NCBI GenBank assembly: GCA_008360975.2
Contig: CM039182.1
Span: 94,697,443-94,761,442, forward strand
Direction: 5' to 3'
Length of the DNA stretch: 64,000 nucleotides
DNA from: Lichenostomus cassidix
Lineage: Eukaryota; Chordata; Aves; Passeriformes; Meliphagidae
Shown: positions 1 to 13,630 of the stretch, piece after piece
Layout of the letters: every line of letters begins with the position of its first letter
Position numbering within the stretch: position 1 is the stretch's first letter
Made by a program: the position numbers and the translations under genes
The notes under the pieces: generated by a model
The model's input: the letters and a program-made list of their open reading frames with translations, nothing else
Told to the model about the DNA's origin: nothing
Database searches by the model: none

Positions 1-1083
1 AAAGCGAGTTACACCTTTTGATTTTGTGAACTCTTCAGAAGTTTTTTTTCCTTCTTCTCTTTCCTTCAATGTAAATTCAACCAATAAAGTACAGAAGAAG
101 GTAATAAAAATTTTTTAGCTTCAAATACCGTGGTAATGTGGTACACATGGTTTCACTGGGGTCCTTTCACTTTTCCTACCTGACACTGGACTTGATGTTG
201 CTTTTCCTGTGTGTGAGCTGAGATGCTCACATTCTTAACTGTGACTCTAAAGAGACTTTACTATGAGCAAAATTAAAGGTAAATTTATTTTAACATCTGA
301 AATATCTACATATGTCTTTTGAATCAGACATTTATCTGGAATTTGTGCACATGGAAGGAAGAGTCTTTATTTTTATTTTGTGCCTTCTCAAGCAAATTTA
401 ATAATATATTTAGATGTGCCAGAAAATGCACTTCAAGCATTACCAGCTTGATTTTTAGAATGGTATAGCCAAAGACTTTCTGGTAATCAATAAGGTTCCT
501 GTAGAAGGATTCACTTAAAGTATCTTGCTGATTTCTTTAGATTCGTAATGTAAAAATCTATTTCTAATTTCCTTTGCTGTTGCTAAATTAGATGCTTTGA
601 AAGGCTTTTTAATCTTGCAGTGACTAAATACATTATACATCAATGTATGTGGAAAGCCTACCAAGGGGAAGACTTTCAGTATCTTATTTTTAAGCAGTGT
701 AAATGAGAGATTTTTGATACTTATGATACTCATGAAAGAAGTAAATGAATTATTTCTTTTTCCAAGTGCACTGATTCTAAATGTTTGGGTCTATATGGGC
801 TCTGTTGATATTACAGGTTAGACAACATTATCCCATCATAAGTGTTGGAAATAGCAAGCCTGATTTTATAGTTTCTTATTAATATTGCAGTAAGAACAGC
901 AGATGTTTTGTTTCATTTATGTTACATTGTCTAAAGACAATTTCACTCCAGCAGGAGATTCTTGAGTCAGTTCTAGGGCAGAGAGAGGTTCAGGTAGCAT
1001 CTCTGATATGTAGGTATTGATTATGTGTCCTAATACACACTATAATATGGACTGTGTACTTTTTTAGAAATTAGGTCTATCAT
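1..1083. other. Intergenic, no gene seen
   Basis: AT-rich sequence with stops in all frames; the longest open frame is about 70 codons and resembles nothing I know. I see no repeat or RNA gene here. Confidence 0.6.
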
Positions 1084-1716
1084 TGTGCTGATTTTGGTTG
1101 GAATGGAGTTAATTTTCTTCACAGAGGCTGGTGTAGGGCTGTGTTTTGTTTATGATTGTGCTAAACATTGTGATAATATAGAGATGTTTTTGCTATTGCT
1201 GAGTAGGGTTTACACAGAGCCAAAGCATTTTCTGCTTTTTTGTAGTGCATAACTGGTGAGGCAGTTAGGGATGCATAGGAATTTGGGATGACACAGAGCC
1301 AGGACAGGTGACCCCAAGTGACCAAAGGGATATTCCAGACCATATGACATCATGTTCAGTATATAAAGTGGAGAGAAGAGGGAGGGATAGACGTTTTGAG
1401 TGACAGTGTTTGTCTCCCCAAGTCACCATTACCTGTGATGGGGCCCTGCTCTGCTGGAGATGGCTGAACTATTGCCTGCCCATGGGAAGAAGCAAATGAA
1501 TTCCTTGTTTTTCTTTGTTTCTGTGCACATCTTTCGGCTTTTTCTTTTAAGCTATTAAAGAATCTATTAAACTATTAAAGCCTATTAAACTATCTTTATC
1601 TCAACCTATGAGTTTTCCAGCTTTTACCCTTCTGATTCTCTCCCCAGTCCCACTGGTGATGGAGTGAGCAAGTGGCTGTGTGGGGCTTGGCTGCTGGCTG
1701 GGGTTAAACTGGGACA
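1084..1716 (+). mobile_element. Solo LTR of an avian endogenous retrovirus (ERVL-like)
   Basis: The segment reads like a common bird LTR. A 5' part contains the words TGGAGTTAATTTTCTTC and GGGATATTCCA. A TATA box (TATAAA, 1362-1367) follows, then an A/T-rich part with ATTAAA-type polyadenylation signals near 1553-1590, and a 3' part containing TCTCAACCTATGAGTTTT and CTGGGGTTAAAC. It starts with TG and ends with ACA, as LTRs do. No internal retroviral coding sequence adjoins it, so it is most likely a solo LTR left by recombination between the two LTRs of a provirus. I could not find a convincing target-site duplication, and both ends are approximate. A second, more diverged copy lies at 42020-42601 in the same orientation. 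The family assignment is from memory of bird genomes. Confidence 0.7.
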
Positions 1717-3119
1717 ATAACCAATGCTAAAGAGCAGACATCTTTTTTTTTTTCCCACCCCTACAGCTTGTGTTCAATATTCCAAATTTTGAATTAGCAA
1801 GACAGATAATCATGTGTTAATTACTTTTCTCAGATCTCCCTGCTGTGGTTCTTGGACTTTGCATGTGCTCTGTCTTTTCAGGACATCTACAAACCTTGAT
1901 TTGTTTTGATTGCATGGTCACTGCTAACCAATATATTTTTTATAAGGAATCAGTCTCCCACCTTCACCTTTCTTATTTCACCTATCCTCCTTTTTTCTTT
2001 TTTTTTTTTTTTAGTGTGTATGTGTGTGTATTTAATCAGTTGGATTCTTTTTCTATTGTTGCTAAAGTGGCAAATTCAATATAGACACCCATGATATTGA
2101 GCTAAAGGCTGTATAGTATGTAATGTCATTCTTAATGCTATGTTTCAACTTATCTGGCCTTTTCCTGACCTTTCTCCAAGGTAAAAAAACCCTTAACTGC
2201 AAAACTTGGTTCAAGCCTTCCACAGTAATATTTTCGCCTTTCCCAATATACATTTCAGGCCTTTCATAATTTCAGAATGAATTTTACATAGCAATTAGTT
2301 TAATTTTCTTCATAATTATTGATCTGCCTCTGAGACAGTACCAAAAGTCTCAAGTAGGTTTAGAAACAATGAAGAGCTTTAATTGTCAATAATCAGGAGA
2401 GTGAAGTGCTGAGATAGTTATTTGCCAATTTTCTCCTTTTTCAGACATGTGGAAACACTTCTAATATGCCTTTCATTTGGGAAAAGTACTGGCAGAGTGT
2501 CTTTCTCTAGTGGCTGCAATATTTATTGACAGCTTAATTAATTATATGTCAGGGTAGCTAGCAGAGTCCATTACAAGAAGAAATCAAAATTCCAGCCTGG
2601 GATTTCCCTGTGATTTTCTCAAACAAAACACTGTCAGATAAAATATGCACTACTGTCAAATAGACAGGAAACTCACTAATTTAATTGGAGAGAAAAATAA
2701 AAACCTGAGTTGCACTTTTCAGGACCCTTCAGGCTCAATGCCTGTTCATAATAATATCTCCTACCTTGCTTTTTGATTTAGAGTGCAAGCTGGTAGGTTT
2801 TGCCTGATACAACTTCCTTTCGTTGGAGATAGAAAATGCTAAATGGGTCTCAGAAATAATGACTTTCATACAAAAAGAATCATTCTTAGGATAGCAATGC
2901 TAAGAGCAGTTGAGGACAGAGAAAAGTTTAAGCTGAACTTTTTTTACATTATGGGCATTATTGGTAACACAAAGCTCTAACAAGATAGCAGGCTTTTCAC
3001 TCCAAATAATATTCAGTCTTTATTTTTTTTAAAAAAAGATGGTAAAAAAAGAAAGAAAGGGAAAAGAGCAGTTCTGTACACCATATTGCTCACAGGAAAC
3101 AATTTAGAACTAGTTTTTG
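1717..3119. other. Intergenic, low complexity patches
   Basis: No gene recognised. A poly-T tract lies at about 1989-2012, and an A-rich patch at about 3028-3065 just before the CR1 element. The small open frames around 1845-2250 arise from the T-rich tract and look fortuitous. Confidence 0.5.
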
Positions 3120-4322
3120 GTCATGTGCAGTATCCAGTTACTGAAGCTGTGGCCAAGCTCAAGAGTGCAAGGATAAGTGGGAAGACCCAGAACAACTTTA
3201 CTAAGGAAAATTGTGCTTGGCCAAAATGATTTCCTTCTGCTGAAAAGATTACTGGCACTTTACACAGAGAGAGCTCTGGATACAGACCTTGATTTCTTCA
3301 AGGCTTTTGACATGTTCTTTTTATAGTATACTTATGGTCAAATTGATAAGATGTGGATGAAATAAGAATAATATTAGAAAGAAGCTTAATGGAAAATATT
3401 ATTAATAATTAAAAATTAATAAGAATCTTGATGGAAAACTTTCAGAAGTCCTGGGCTGAAAAAGCTGGGATCAAAGCTATGAAGTCCATGTAGAAATTGG
3501 TTACAAGAGACATTTTTCACTTTGGTGCCTAACCAAACTGGGGAGAGTGTTCAATACTTTGGAGTGCAGAGCTGCTATTCAGAGTGATCTCAAATGAAGA
3601 AGTGGGCAGACAATAATATCAAGAAGTTCAACAAAAGGAGATGAAAAATTCTATACCTGGGAAGTGTGTGGGAAAATCCTACACCTATCCATACCACCAC
3701 ATAGACTGGGGCATAGAACAGCTCTGCAGAAAAGATCTTGGGCACCCAGGTGGTCCACAAGCTAAACATGATTCAGCAGGGTGTCCTTGGGGTGACATAT
3801 TTTGCAGGTGCATTCTGGACTATATTAGCAAGAATTTAACCAGCAGGCTCGAAGTTAATATTCTCCTCAAGCCAATGCTTAGGAGACTGTATCTGGAGCA
3901 CTGTGTCCAGTTTGAGGCTCTGCAGATGAAGAAAGACAATGCTGGACATTGTTGGAGCAGACCCGTCAGAAAGGCATGAAGGGGGTCAAGGTGGAGCAGC
4001 ACAAGGAGTACAAGAAGAGGCTTGAAAGGGAGCTTTTTAATCCTAAAAAGAGAAGGCTAAGGGGAGATCTAGTTGCTGTCTTCAAATATATCCTTATAAA
4101 AGAGATAGACTCACCTTGGAAGGGATCAGTGACAGGATGACAAGCAAGACACACAATCCATAACATGTCAAATTCCAATTACATGTTAGAAAAATGATTT
4201 AATGTTACAAAATACAGTAGAGATAATTAGTTGCCTGATCTAGGTTTTCCCTGCTGTGAGGAGAATGTTGAACCTAATAACCTCCAGAGGTCACTCCAAC
4301 CTAAATTATTCAGTGATTGCAT
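3120..4322 (+). mobile_element. CR1 LINE, 5'-truncated and decayed
   Basis: This is the 3' part of a chicken-repeat-1 non-LTR retrotransposon in the sense orientation. The first part (about 3195-3330) still reads as reverse transcriptase: the frame around 3289-3315 gives DFFKAFDM, the decayed form of the conserved DFSKAFD motif. Around 3470-3640 the sequence matches the region before the RT thumb. At 3641-3979 an open remnant reads DWGIEQLCRKDLG, followed by the familiar CR1 stretch ending in CILDYISKN. At 4027-4080 it reads FNPKKRRLRGDLVAVF, matching the CR1 word LEKRRLRGDLI. The typical 3' end (4235-4320, TCACTCCAACC and ATTATTCAGTGATTG) closes the element. Stops, frameshifts and small gaps make it non-functional. 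The 5' boundary is uncertain. Confidence 0.8.
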
Positions 4323-7300
4323 GCTAAAGCATATTTTCCCTTCTCTATGACTACTTAACTAATATTCAAAATCAGGATGATAGTCTTGTGTTAGAAGAAA
4401 ACATCTGGGTGTTTTATTAGTACAGATTTGTTTATTTAGGCAGAAGATGCAGCGAGAGTATACTATTTCTTTGAACCCATCAGGGACAAATAAATGCCAG
4501 AAGGCAGTTTCTCAGCTCCATAGTTCAGATTTTCTTTTCTATACATCCTTGATAAAAACATCTCCATCTTTCTTGCAGTCACCATGATACAATTCCTCTT
4601 CCCCCAGTTTCTCTATGGCTTTTTGTTTTCAGCACAGTCCAACTGATGTGCCACTCCTGCTTTCTCAACCCATTCCCAAGAAATCAAGACTTAGTTTGAT
4701 CTTGCCCCTTCTCCAGGTTTCATGTGCTGATAGTAGTGGTCTGCCTTGTATCACATAATCCATAAAGGTGTTTGTTGTTTGTTCAAATATTTTCTTGTCT
4801 GTAGGGAATGTTGTTTTTTTGGGTTTTTTTTTGGGGGGTGTTTTGGTTTTTTTGTTTGTTTGCTTGTTTGTTTTATGTGTTGAGAAGTTGGGTTTTGGGT
4901 TTTTTAAAAATTTTTTTTAGGCAAAAAGAAAGTCAAGTGACATTCGCAACACAACTGTCTGTCTAGAAAACATAACCTATTTTGAGGTTGGGTGAAAGGA
5001 AAATTATCATAATTTAGATGAAACTAGAAGCCTTGACATTTCATAACTGCATGATTTCCTCATGGAAAAGTTGACATTCTCACTCGAAGATGTGAAAATA
5101 ATAAGAGCCCTCAGACAGGGAGGTGGCTTACCATTGTGTCAAAATTATATCACAACATGGAAATTTCACCATGGATGTGTTTGCTTATTGTGATAGGCAT
5201 ATTTTAAACCATAAGATTAGATTTATTCCAGACATAACATCAACAAGTTCTGTTGAAATCTGTAATGCTCAGAAATGAAGGATATGATTGTGTAAAGTCA
5301 TCAATAACTTCCAGAATAATACAATAGAAGTATAGCTCTGTATTTTAATAAGAAGCTTATTGTGTTTGTTGTTTTGGTTTTTTTTTTTCTGGCTTCATTT
5401 GAGATGTTTTAAAATGCCACAGGCTTTCAGAATTTAGTGACACAAAAAGCCCTCCAAGGAAACATTAAGGTGTTTCCTATTTTTAAGATATAAGCAATCT
5501 CTCTGCAGACAGAATGTTTGTAAAGCCACCATAAAATAAGGAACAACTAGATTAATCTTAAAGTTTTCTTACTTTTTACTGGTATACTTATGTATACCTT
5601 AAAAAAAACCACAACAAACCAAACAGGTGAAGAGAAACAATTTTAGCCACATTGTTCATTACTTCCTGCCATATAGCTCCAAATAGTATAATTATTTAGA
5701 GTGTAGTATACTTTAATAGACATGACTGATTGAGCATTTTTAAAGATCACTAGTGCATAACTATACATTTCCCTTTTTTTAATGTGGTTTGTTGCTCTCT
5801 GGTTGTACTTGAACGTCTGATTCATATTCTGCAACAAAATTGTATAATATAGAAATCTCCCATTTGGACTGAAAAGGCTTGAATACTTACTACATTTCAA
5901 AAACTTTTATAGCATCTACACACACCTTTTGTTAGCCACTCTTGTACTTCTGCACCATGTGACTCCTCCAGCTGGAATTATAAGCAGCAAAGTCTACCTT
6001 GGCTTTTTGTCTCGTTTACTTGAATGACAATTCCTTTCCTCACTCAAAATGGAGTGTGGTCTGACATAAACATAAAGTGTGAGAGAATAGTTCTCAGGTG
6101 AATTTTTCCTTTTCAGGGACAATAACTTCATCAAAATTTAAACATTCACTGACATAGAGAGTGGCAGGTATACTGTAGGGTTATTGCAGAAGAGAAATTG
6201 GGGTTGGAGAAAGATTTTCTGGGTCTACATTCCACATTGTTACGTGTTTTGAAGAAATATATAATTGCTGATTTTTGGGGTTTTTTTACATTGTGTCTGA
6301 ACATTACTCGTACACTGTGAATATTTTTAGAGATATGTGTTTCCATAGGCAAGGTATAATAGGCTTTATATGTTCAGTTTGTGTTTTATTTTGAAACAGA
6401 AAGAGTAGTCATTCACTTATTAAAAGATTTACATTTTTTCAAGAATATGATCTAATATCTTTAAGTATCCCAGGAGCATGTTACAGAGAGATCCTTAGTA
6501 TATATGTGAGAAATTTGTACTTCTCTTCTGTTCTGAACTTTTGAAAAAGAATAGTTCATCTTCAACCTTGATACTGTGAGTATAGGGTTTGACTTTGGTG
6601 GAGTCAGAATTTCATTCCCAGAGGTAAAATATTGAAGAACTTTCTCTATGTCGCTCCAAAATGCTTTTTCAGAACAGTATTTAGGCAGAAATATTTTAGT
6701 TATGCAAATGATGCTTCATTTCAAAACATTAAAGAAAAAGTCCTAGGTCATCTCCTTGCACTTTCACAGGGGACAAAACTGCTTTCAGGCATGATATCTG
6801 TGTTCTGCTTGTTATAATCTAACAGAGCAGAAGTTTTGCATAGGAAAATAAGGCACAGGTGGTTACAGGATTATTTTCACATGTTTCTTGAAGCATAAAA
6901 TATTTCCTGGTTTTATATTATAAATTTCCTTTGATGTTACTTGTGGATATTTATGAAGAGCAGAAACAGAAATATATTCAGAAACACTGAAATAAATGCA
7001 GAATGGTATTTCTTGGTACCATGGTCTCCAGTGTTGAACTAAATACAAGCACCAAAAATTTGAAAAGTATTAAGCTCTGAGAAAGTACTAAACTCAAAGA
7101 CAGAGTATTTAATCTTCAATAGATTTTGTTTTCAAAAGTATAAAGAATTGTTGAACACCTGGATGGAATTAAACACCAATGAAAGTCCTGTCGTAACACT
7201 GATGGAGTAAAAAACCAGTGTTTTCATATGTATTTATAAAGTTCTTATATCAATACTTATATTATACACATATATTAATAAATATGTGTAAATGTGAAAG

Positions 7301-8670
7301 TATGTATGTGTCCCTACATGAATACAGACAATTTGTGGCGTTTTAATACCATGCCTGTTTTTTTAATATAGATTTGAGGGACCATGCTTAACCAGATTTC
7401 TTAATTACTATGAAATAATCCGTGAAGATCCCATGAGAAGTAATACATTCTTAAATGCAGTAGCTGTTTTAAGTTTAGGAGCAGTCTACTTTTGGTGACC
7501 ATTACTTTGAGCCATGCTGGATTTAGAAGCTATGATTAGGCCTGTCAAAAAAGCAGGAATTGCTTTTGTCTAGGCAGGCTCTGCATTGAAACAGAAATAA
7601 GTTTGGGCAATGTTCATGTGGATTTGTGTATGAAAGAATGAATTTATATCAAGTAGTACAGCTTCTTACTGTCTCACAGCTTCATGTCCCTCAAACTGCT
7701 TTCATTCTTAGGCCAGCAAAACCAAATAAAATATCATCCCTGTAGCCCCTTCATAGAGAGTTGCTGGAATGCAAACTGAATTCTAGGAAGACATTAACAA
7801 AAAATAAAGTTCAAGCAACACGGATATTTTAACAAAGGTTTCTTTAAGTTTATTTCAAAACTTCTGAGACAATAAAAGTTAGAACTAAGTGAGAGGTCAT
7901 AGCAACCATAGTCTTCTGGACTGTTAGGCTGAAATAATATGGTGACTTGACCATTAAACATATATAAACAAACCCTAAATATGCATATTTTAAAGAGCAG
8001 TTTATGAGATCAACAATACCTTCGGTGTTGATATTAATGTAGTACAGATGTACTGATGATTGTTGGAATATATACAATAAAAAGGCAAATTTAACTGCAG
8101 AGAAGGGCTTATTATTCAGGCTTATAAGGAGCAAACATAAATTTGAGTTTTGATTTAACATTTAAAAGTTTTGCTCTAGGATATACACTTTGTAAGCAAA
8201 ACCAGGCAGCTATCTATAGATCTGACCTTGGCCATCTTTCAGGGGCTAACACAATAAATACATGGGTTTTAGGAGTGGAAAATGTTAATCTAAAATGTAT
8301 TAAAATGCATGTGGTGAGTATCTGTCCGCTGATGTCTGTAAAAGAATTCACTGTCATGAAATCCTGATTGTGAGTTACTACCTTTTTCTCCCTTCTCTGT
8401 AATTCCATTTCCACCAAAGAAAAGCAGATGTCAGGTCGCTGAAAGAAAAACTATGGTTTGTATCTTAAATACTCGTTGTCAAATCAATTAATCTCTCAAT
8501 TTGGCTCAAACAAAATGCCCAACTTGTAGACTCTGAATGGAAACAATAGGAGATCTCTTTCTTGAATATTGTTGCCTTTTCTGGGTCTTTCAGAGGAAGC
8601 AGCCATTCATTCTCAGCCATAGAAATATAAGAGTGTAGGCATGCTCTTTAAAGTAAAATTGCCAGCTGCT
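4323..8670. other. Intergenic, no gene seen
   Basis: AT-rich DNA with many short open frames (all under about 105 codons), none with a recognisable domain or exon-like flanks. It contains one T/G-rich low-complexity tract, listed separately. The rest appears to be single-copy sequence. Confidence 0.5.
4811..4920. repeat. T/G-rich low-complexity tract
   Basis: Runs of T broken by G and GTTT/GTTTT words, including a GGGGGG run near 4832. Similar T/G-rich tracts are frequent in bird DNA. No unit is long enough to call a minisatellite. Confidence 0.7.
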
Positions 8671-9235
8671 CAAGGGGGGGGATTGTCCCACTCTCCTCTG
8701 AGCTGGTGTGGCCTCACCTCAGGTCCTGTGTGCAGTTTTGGCCACCCTACCATAAACGAGACATTAAGCTATCAGATAGCATCCAAAGGAGGGCCATGAG
8801 GATGGTGAAGGGCCTAGAGAGGAAGCCATATGAGGTGTGGTGGAAATCACTTTGTCTGTTCAGCCTGAAGAAGAGGAGACTGAGAGGAGACCTCATTGCA
8901 GTCTTCAACATCCTTACAAGGGGAAGAGGAGGGGCAGACAGGGATCTCTTCTCTGTGGTGACCAGTGACAGCACCCGAGTGAATGGCCTGAAGTTGTGGC
9001 AGGAGAGGCTTAGCCTGGACATGAGAAAAAGATTTTCAACCTAGTGGATGGTTGGGCAATGGAGCAGGCTCCCCAGGGAATTAGTCACAGCATCAAACCT
9101 GATGGAGTTCAAGAAGTGTTTGGACAACACTCTCAGGCACATGGTGTGATCTTGGTGTATCCTGTGCAGGGCTAGGAGTTGGACTTTGATGATCCTTGTG
9201 GTTCATTTCCAAAGCAGGATATTCTGTGAAAATCA
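8671..9235 (+). mobile_element. CR1 LINE 3' fragment
   Basis: Sense-strand CR1 3' end. It opens with the stretch matching 'GGTGAGGCCACATCTG...TGTGTCCAGTT' (about 8690-8745), continues through FSLKKRRLRGDLIAVFNIL (about 8860-8915) and the GTGACCAGTGACAG segment (8958-8972), then CAGGCTCCCCAGGGA (9064-9078). It ends with the bird CR1 tail GATGATCCTTGTGG followed by ATATTCTGTGA. Coding capacity is lost through stops and indels. This copy looks less decayed than the one at 3.1-4.3 kb. Confidence 0.85.
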
Positions 9236-9780
9236 TATGTTTTTCTTCAAAGTGATAATGCAGTGACACTTTGAGTGTCTTGCTTCTGCTGGGTTGGTCT
9301 ACATTAGCAGTTTAGCTGGAAGAGCTATATTTAGGCTGTTTTGAAAGCTGTGTTTTTTGAACTGCTCTTGTTCTGGGAGTGAAGCAGCTTTGGAAGTCTT
9401 TGGAGCTGTATTTCTTTCAGATGGAGCTATTCTGGAGGATGCTTTCTAGGAACACATGGAATGCCATCCAACAGCTACTGGGAAATCAAGCCACAGCCAC
9501 TGATAACTTAAACCTAAAGTATGTATTTGGATAAGGATTCATACTCATGTATATACATCTTTTACCAGTATGTTTGTTTTACAAGTGTCATTGTAGCTTC
9601 TGAGTCTTCTGTGGCATGCAGAGGGAAAATAAACTAGGTATGTGAGTGTAAAAGTGTTGAAACTAACCCTGTATGATGCCTACCTAAGTGCATGCGTTTC
9701 TTCCAATGGAATGATGATCTTTTCCTCCTTATCTCTTCATATTAACATAATATGAGGCACTGTTTATGATAATATTAGAG

Positions 9781-9930
9781 TACAGAAAACAAAACAAACA
9801 AACAACAAAAAAAAACCAAAAAAAGAAAGAAAAATAAAAAGAAAAACAAGAAAAATCACAAAAAACCTTAAAAAACCCCAAAACCAAAAAACACTCCCCC
9901 CCAAAACAAGAAGAAAAAACAACCAAAAAA
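9781..9930. repeat. A-rich low-complexity tract
   Basis: About 150 bp made almost entirely of A with interspersed C and G (AAAC, AAAG and AAAAC words). It has the same composition as the 4811-4920 T/G tract read on the opposite strand. The 65-codon minus-strand frame across it, rich in F, is an artefact of composition. Confidence 0.8.
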
Positions 9931-11266
9931 TATGACTTTAAATTTACAGTAGGATTTTAGTTAATATTGTTTTCTTGCACAAAAAAATACAGAAATATCT
10001 TTATTCTTTTGTTTATGTGTCAGATTCCCAGATGCCTGCTTAAAGAGTTATTTAAAAAAAAATCATAATACACATGATGGATGTGCGTAATTTGAGACTA
10101 AAAAAAAAAATCCTAACTCCCCTTTGAAATGAGTTTGCCAAACTGAGGTTATGTGTTTGCATGTGGTATTCAGCCTCTTAGCAGTCATGGACTGCAGGGT
10201 CTTTTTGTGTGTGAAGCAGTGATATATTCTGAAAACCAATGGGGCAGGAACACTTTTTCAAACCTTTATGAACCATTTCATACCCTGGAGTGGTGGTGTG
10301 TCTGTATAGTCTCTATAACAGCAAACATTATGTGTTGTAAAACTAGCTAGCTGGTATACCATGAAATGCATGGAAAGAACGGGTTTGCATGCAAGAAAAG
10401 AGTGACATGTCCATGATCAGAAATATTACTGGTTTTGGTATATTAACAGCATTTTAGAAAGTGGGAGAAGGACTCTAAAAACAGCTAGGTATCTCCACAT
10501 AAATTAGTTTGATGCTTCTCATTAAATTACTTCCTTGTTATTTTTCCAGCATATTAACCTAAATCTTTAGCTGTACTTATCATGCAAGTGAACACGGATT
10601 CTCTGGTTCTCGCCATTTATCCTTTAGGATGGCATTTTTTAGTCTAATAGTCCTGCTCTGAAAATTTTCAAATGACTTATTCCACTTGAAAAGATCACTC
10701 AGCTTACCCCACAAATAAAATGTTCCTGTGTTGGGATGGATGACAGGAACTGTGTGGTCAGTGCATGAATGGGAGTGGTATGAAATGACACAAAAGTTAT
10801 CAAAATCACTGCATTTTTTAATGAGAATTGAATGTTAATAAGTACTTCACAAATTGGTTCTGCTTGTCTCTGATGACTAGTTATTTGCTAGTTCTCTCTG
10901 AAGATGTAGAATTGCATATTATGTGGTCAATCACAGCACACAATTGGTGTCCACCATCTGGTAGGAATGACAATCACTGTAGGATTAATTAACCTATCTT
11001 CTACGCTGACAAGTTCTCAGGCTTTACCCTTTTTATTAATATATCCCATACCACCAGTTTTCATTTTTTGGGGAGATTTTTGTTAATTTTTGGCTTTTTT
11101 GAGGAGGGTGGAGTTTTTTTGAGTTTTTTAGTTGATTTTGTCATTTGTTTTAACTTTTAAAATATCACTAATAGGATATTTAACATTTAATCACCATTTT
11201 TAATACCTGTTTATTACTTGTTTGAAAAATTTTGGTAGGTGGTGGGTTTATTATTATTATTTATTT

Positions 11267-11315
11267 TTTAAGATAAAATTTTATTATTTATTTATTATTT
11301 AAGATAAAATTTTAT
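11267..11315. repeat. 18-bp direct repeat, two copies
   Basis: The 18-mer TTTAAGATAAAATTTTAT occurs at 11267-11284 and again at 11298-11315, separated by TTATT-type microsatellite sequence. This probably arose by replication slippage within a TTA/TTAT-rich tract starting near 11248. Confidence 0.75.
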
Positions 11316-12199
11316 GCTAAATCAACGTTCTTGTCATTGATGTTTAAAATAATTTAAAGAAAAATAATTTTGGCATATCCAAATTTTAATTTGCTATTAG
11401 GAACATTTTCAAGTGAAATTTATGGTTTATTCGCAACTGCAAATTTAATTGGGAAAATTATATGAACTATTTCTGTGATATTCTCTCCTAAATTCAATGG
11501 TAGTTCAAGACACTCACTTCTCACTCAGAACTTGTATATTTACATTTTTTCAATGAAAACATTAAGAACAGTAATCACCTGTAAATTACAAGTATTTAAA
11601 ACATCTAAAAATACTCCACTAAGCATTTGTAACAGTATACTATAACTGTTAGTTCGCCTAAATAAAATGGCTACTTGTCGATATCATCCTCTGTCCCTCT
11701 CATCTTGCTTCTCTTGGGATCTTAGGTAGGGTGAGAGCCTGTTTTGAAGTTTACAGGGGAATTTTTGAAGTCCCTATTTTGGGATAAATCCCCTTCCACG
11801 GAAGCCTTTGGTTTCCATTGAAACATCTGAAACAGAAAATGCCTAAGGTTTGTTGGTTTTTTCTAAGCTCTTGATCCAATATGACAATATGAAATTCAAG
11901 GAGTATCAGAGACACTGAAATGACAGGTAGCTTAGAAAGTCTGAGGTACTTCAGAAAGCAGCAGAAGTTGAAAAAGCTTCAGTGTTTTCAGTTATTCTAC
12001 AGAGGAGAAGCACCTGCAACTAGAGAAGGCAACAAAATGCTCTTTAGTTCACAGTTGCATGATATGGAGTAAAAGTGCAGAGAATAAGAAAAGGAAGAAT
12101 AGGAAAATCTTTCAGCACAATACACATTGTTTATCTGCTTAATTTCCCTGCTTTGGGAAACAAGCCAATCCTCTGGGACAACACTGGTCCCCCCAGTGA

Positions 12200-12800
12200 G
12201 AGGTATAGAATGGCCAGGGTTGGAAAGGACCTTGAAGTTCATCTAGCTCCAACCCCCCACAATGAGCAGGAATACCAAACACTAGATCAGGATGCTCAAT
12301 CCCCATCCAACCTGAATTTGAGTGTTTCCAGGGATGGGGCATCAACAGCTTCTCTGGGCAGCTTGTTCCAATGTCTCACCACCCTCATAGAAAAGGTTTT
12401 ATTCCTACATATAATCTAAACCTACCCTTTTTCAGTTAAAAACCATTATCCTTTCTTGCATCACTATGTGCCCATGTAAAAAGTCACTCTCCCTCTTTTA
12501 GGAGCCCCTTTAAATACTGGAAGGTCACAAGTAGGTCTCCTCACAACCTTCTCCAGGCTGAACAACCCAAACTATCTCAGCCTGTCTTTGCAGAAGAGGT
12601 GTTTCAGCCCTTTGGTCATTTCTGTGGCCTACTCTGAACCTGCTCCAACAGGACCATGTATTTCTTGTGCTGAGGACCCACTACAGAGCTGGATGCAGTG
12701 CTTCAGGTGGTAGGTGGTGCTGGGGCTGAGCAGAATCACCTCCCTTGTCCTGCTGGCCTTGCTGCTCTTGATGCAGCTTAGGATGTGCTTCCCGATGAGA
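12200..12800 (-). mobile_element. CR1 LINE 3' fragment, antisense
   Basis: Read on the minus strand this is a CR1 3' end. On the plus strand it begins with the reverse complement of the tail (AGAATGGCCAGGGTTGGAAAG at about 12208) and passes through GGGGCATCAACAGCTTCTCTG (about 12337-12357) and the reverse of AACAGGCTGCCCAGAG. It ends near 12790, where the match to LINE sequence fades. Internal short deletions are likely. No intact frame remains. Confidence 0.8.
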
Positions 12801-13571
12801 TCATTCTGAAGAAATGGGCTCTTGTTATCTTCAACTGTGTCTTTCTATTATTGCCACTTTTTCTCCCATTGTAACAAGATCACAAATCTGTTCCAGAATG
12901 TACCCATATTTTGATGCTGATTTTCACATACAGTGCAAATCCCTTCATCTGATACGTATCTGTATGCAATACTGCTTTCAGAAATATCTGGCAACATATT
13001 CAGTCTCTCAGTCGCCATAAAACATATTATTATGCCTATAGACACAGCAATACCAAGTGAGAAAAGCAGCTTAAGGGTCTTTTATGTCCTTAGTAGATAT
13101 TAAAATAAAAGTATCTATTAAAAAAGTCTGGTCTGAAGTAGATTGCTCAGAAGATGTTTCACACAGCAGTGGTGTTCTGTTTATCTATGGCTCACTGATG
13201 CCTGCCAACTGCCAAATAACTCCTGATATCCTGTAAGTTGATAAATAATTTACTTGCTGTTAATAGACCTAAACACTGATGTTCCTGTTGTAGAACTATA
13301 TTGTGCCAAGTCCTCCAGACTTGGTAGTGAAAAAGCCAAAAAAGTCGTGTTGAGTTACAGTGCTTTATGTCTACTCAGAGTGTCCTTGGGTTATCCACCA
13401 TAAGCACTTGATTCTCAGTGAATACTGTAAATCTGACTTAAATAATCACTTAATATATACACTTTTCTTTTAAGTAACATTTTTACCAAATAATTCCAAT
13501 TTTTTTCTAATCATAGTTGAAAAAGATATTTGAATTTCCATGCTTATTACAGCATATAATAAACAGGAGCC

Positions 13572-13630
13572 AGACACAATGATCCTTATGGATCCCTTCC
13601 AGCTCAAGATATTCTATGATTATATGATTG
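13572..13630 (+). mobile_element. CR1 tail remnant
   Basis: A stub of about 58 bp matches only the extreme 3' end of CR1: AATGATCCTTATGGATCC, then CTTCCAGCTCAAGATATTC, then the octamer-like tail TATGATTATATGATT. CR1 copies are often this severely 5'-truncated because reverse transcription starts at the 3' end. Confidence 0.8.

Larger units (their letters stand above)
9236..12199. other. Intergenic, AT-rich
   Basis: No gene recognised. It contains an A-rich tract (9781-9930), T-rich stretches near 11060-11130, and an 18-bp direct repeat at 11267-11315. Short open frames occur but none is credible. Confidence 0.5.

Noticed and set aside
3641..3979. 112-codon frame at 3641-3979 and a similar one at 8706-9044 as candidate genes
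   Set aside because: Both are remnants of CR1 ORF2 with the typical KRRLRGDL segment; they are transposon fragments, not host genes.
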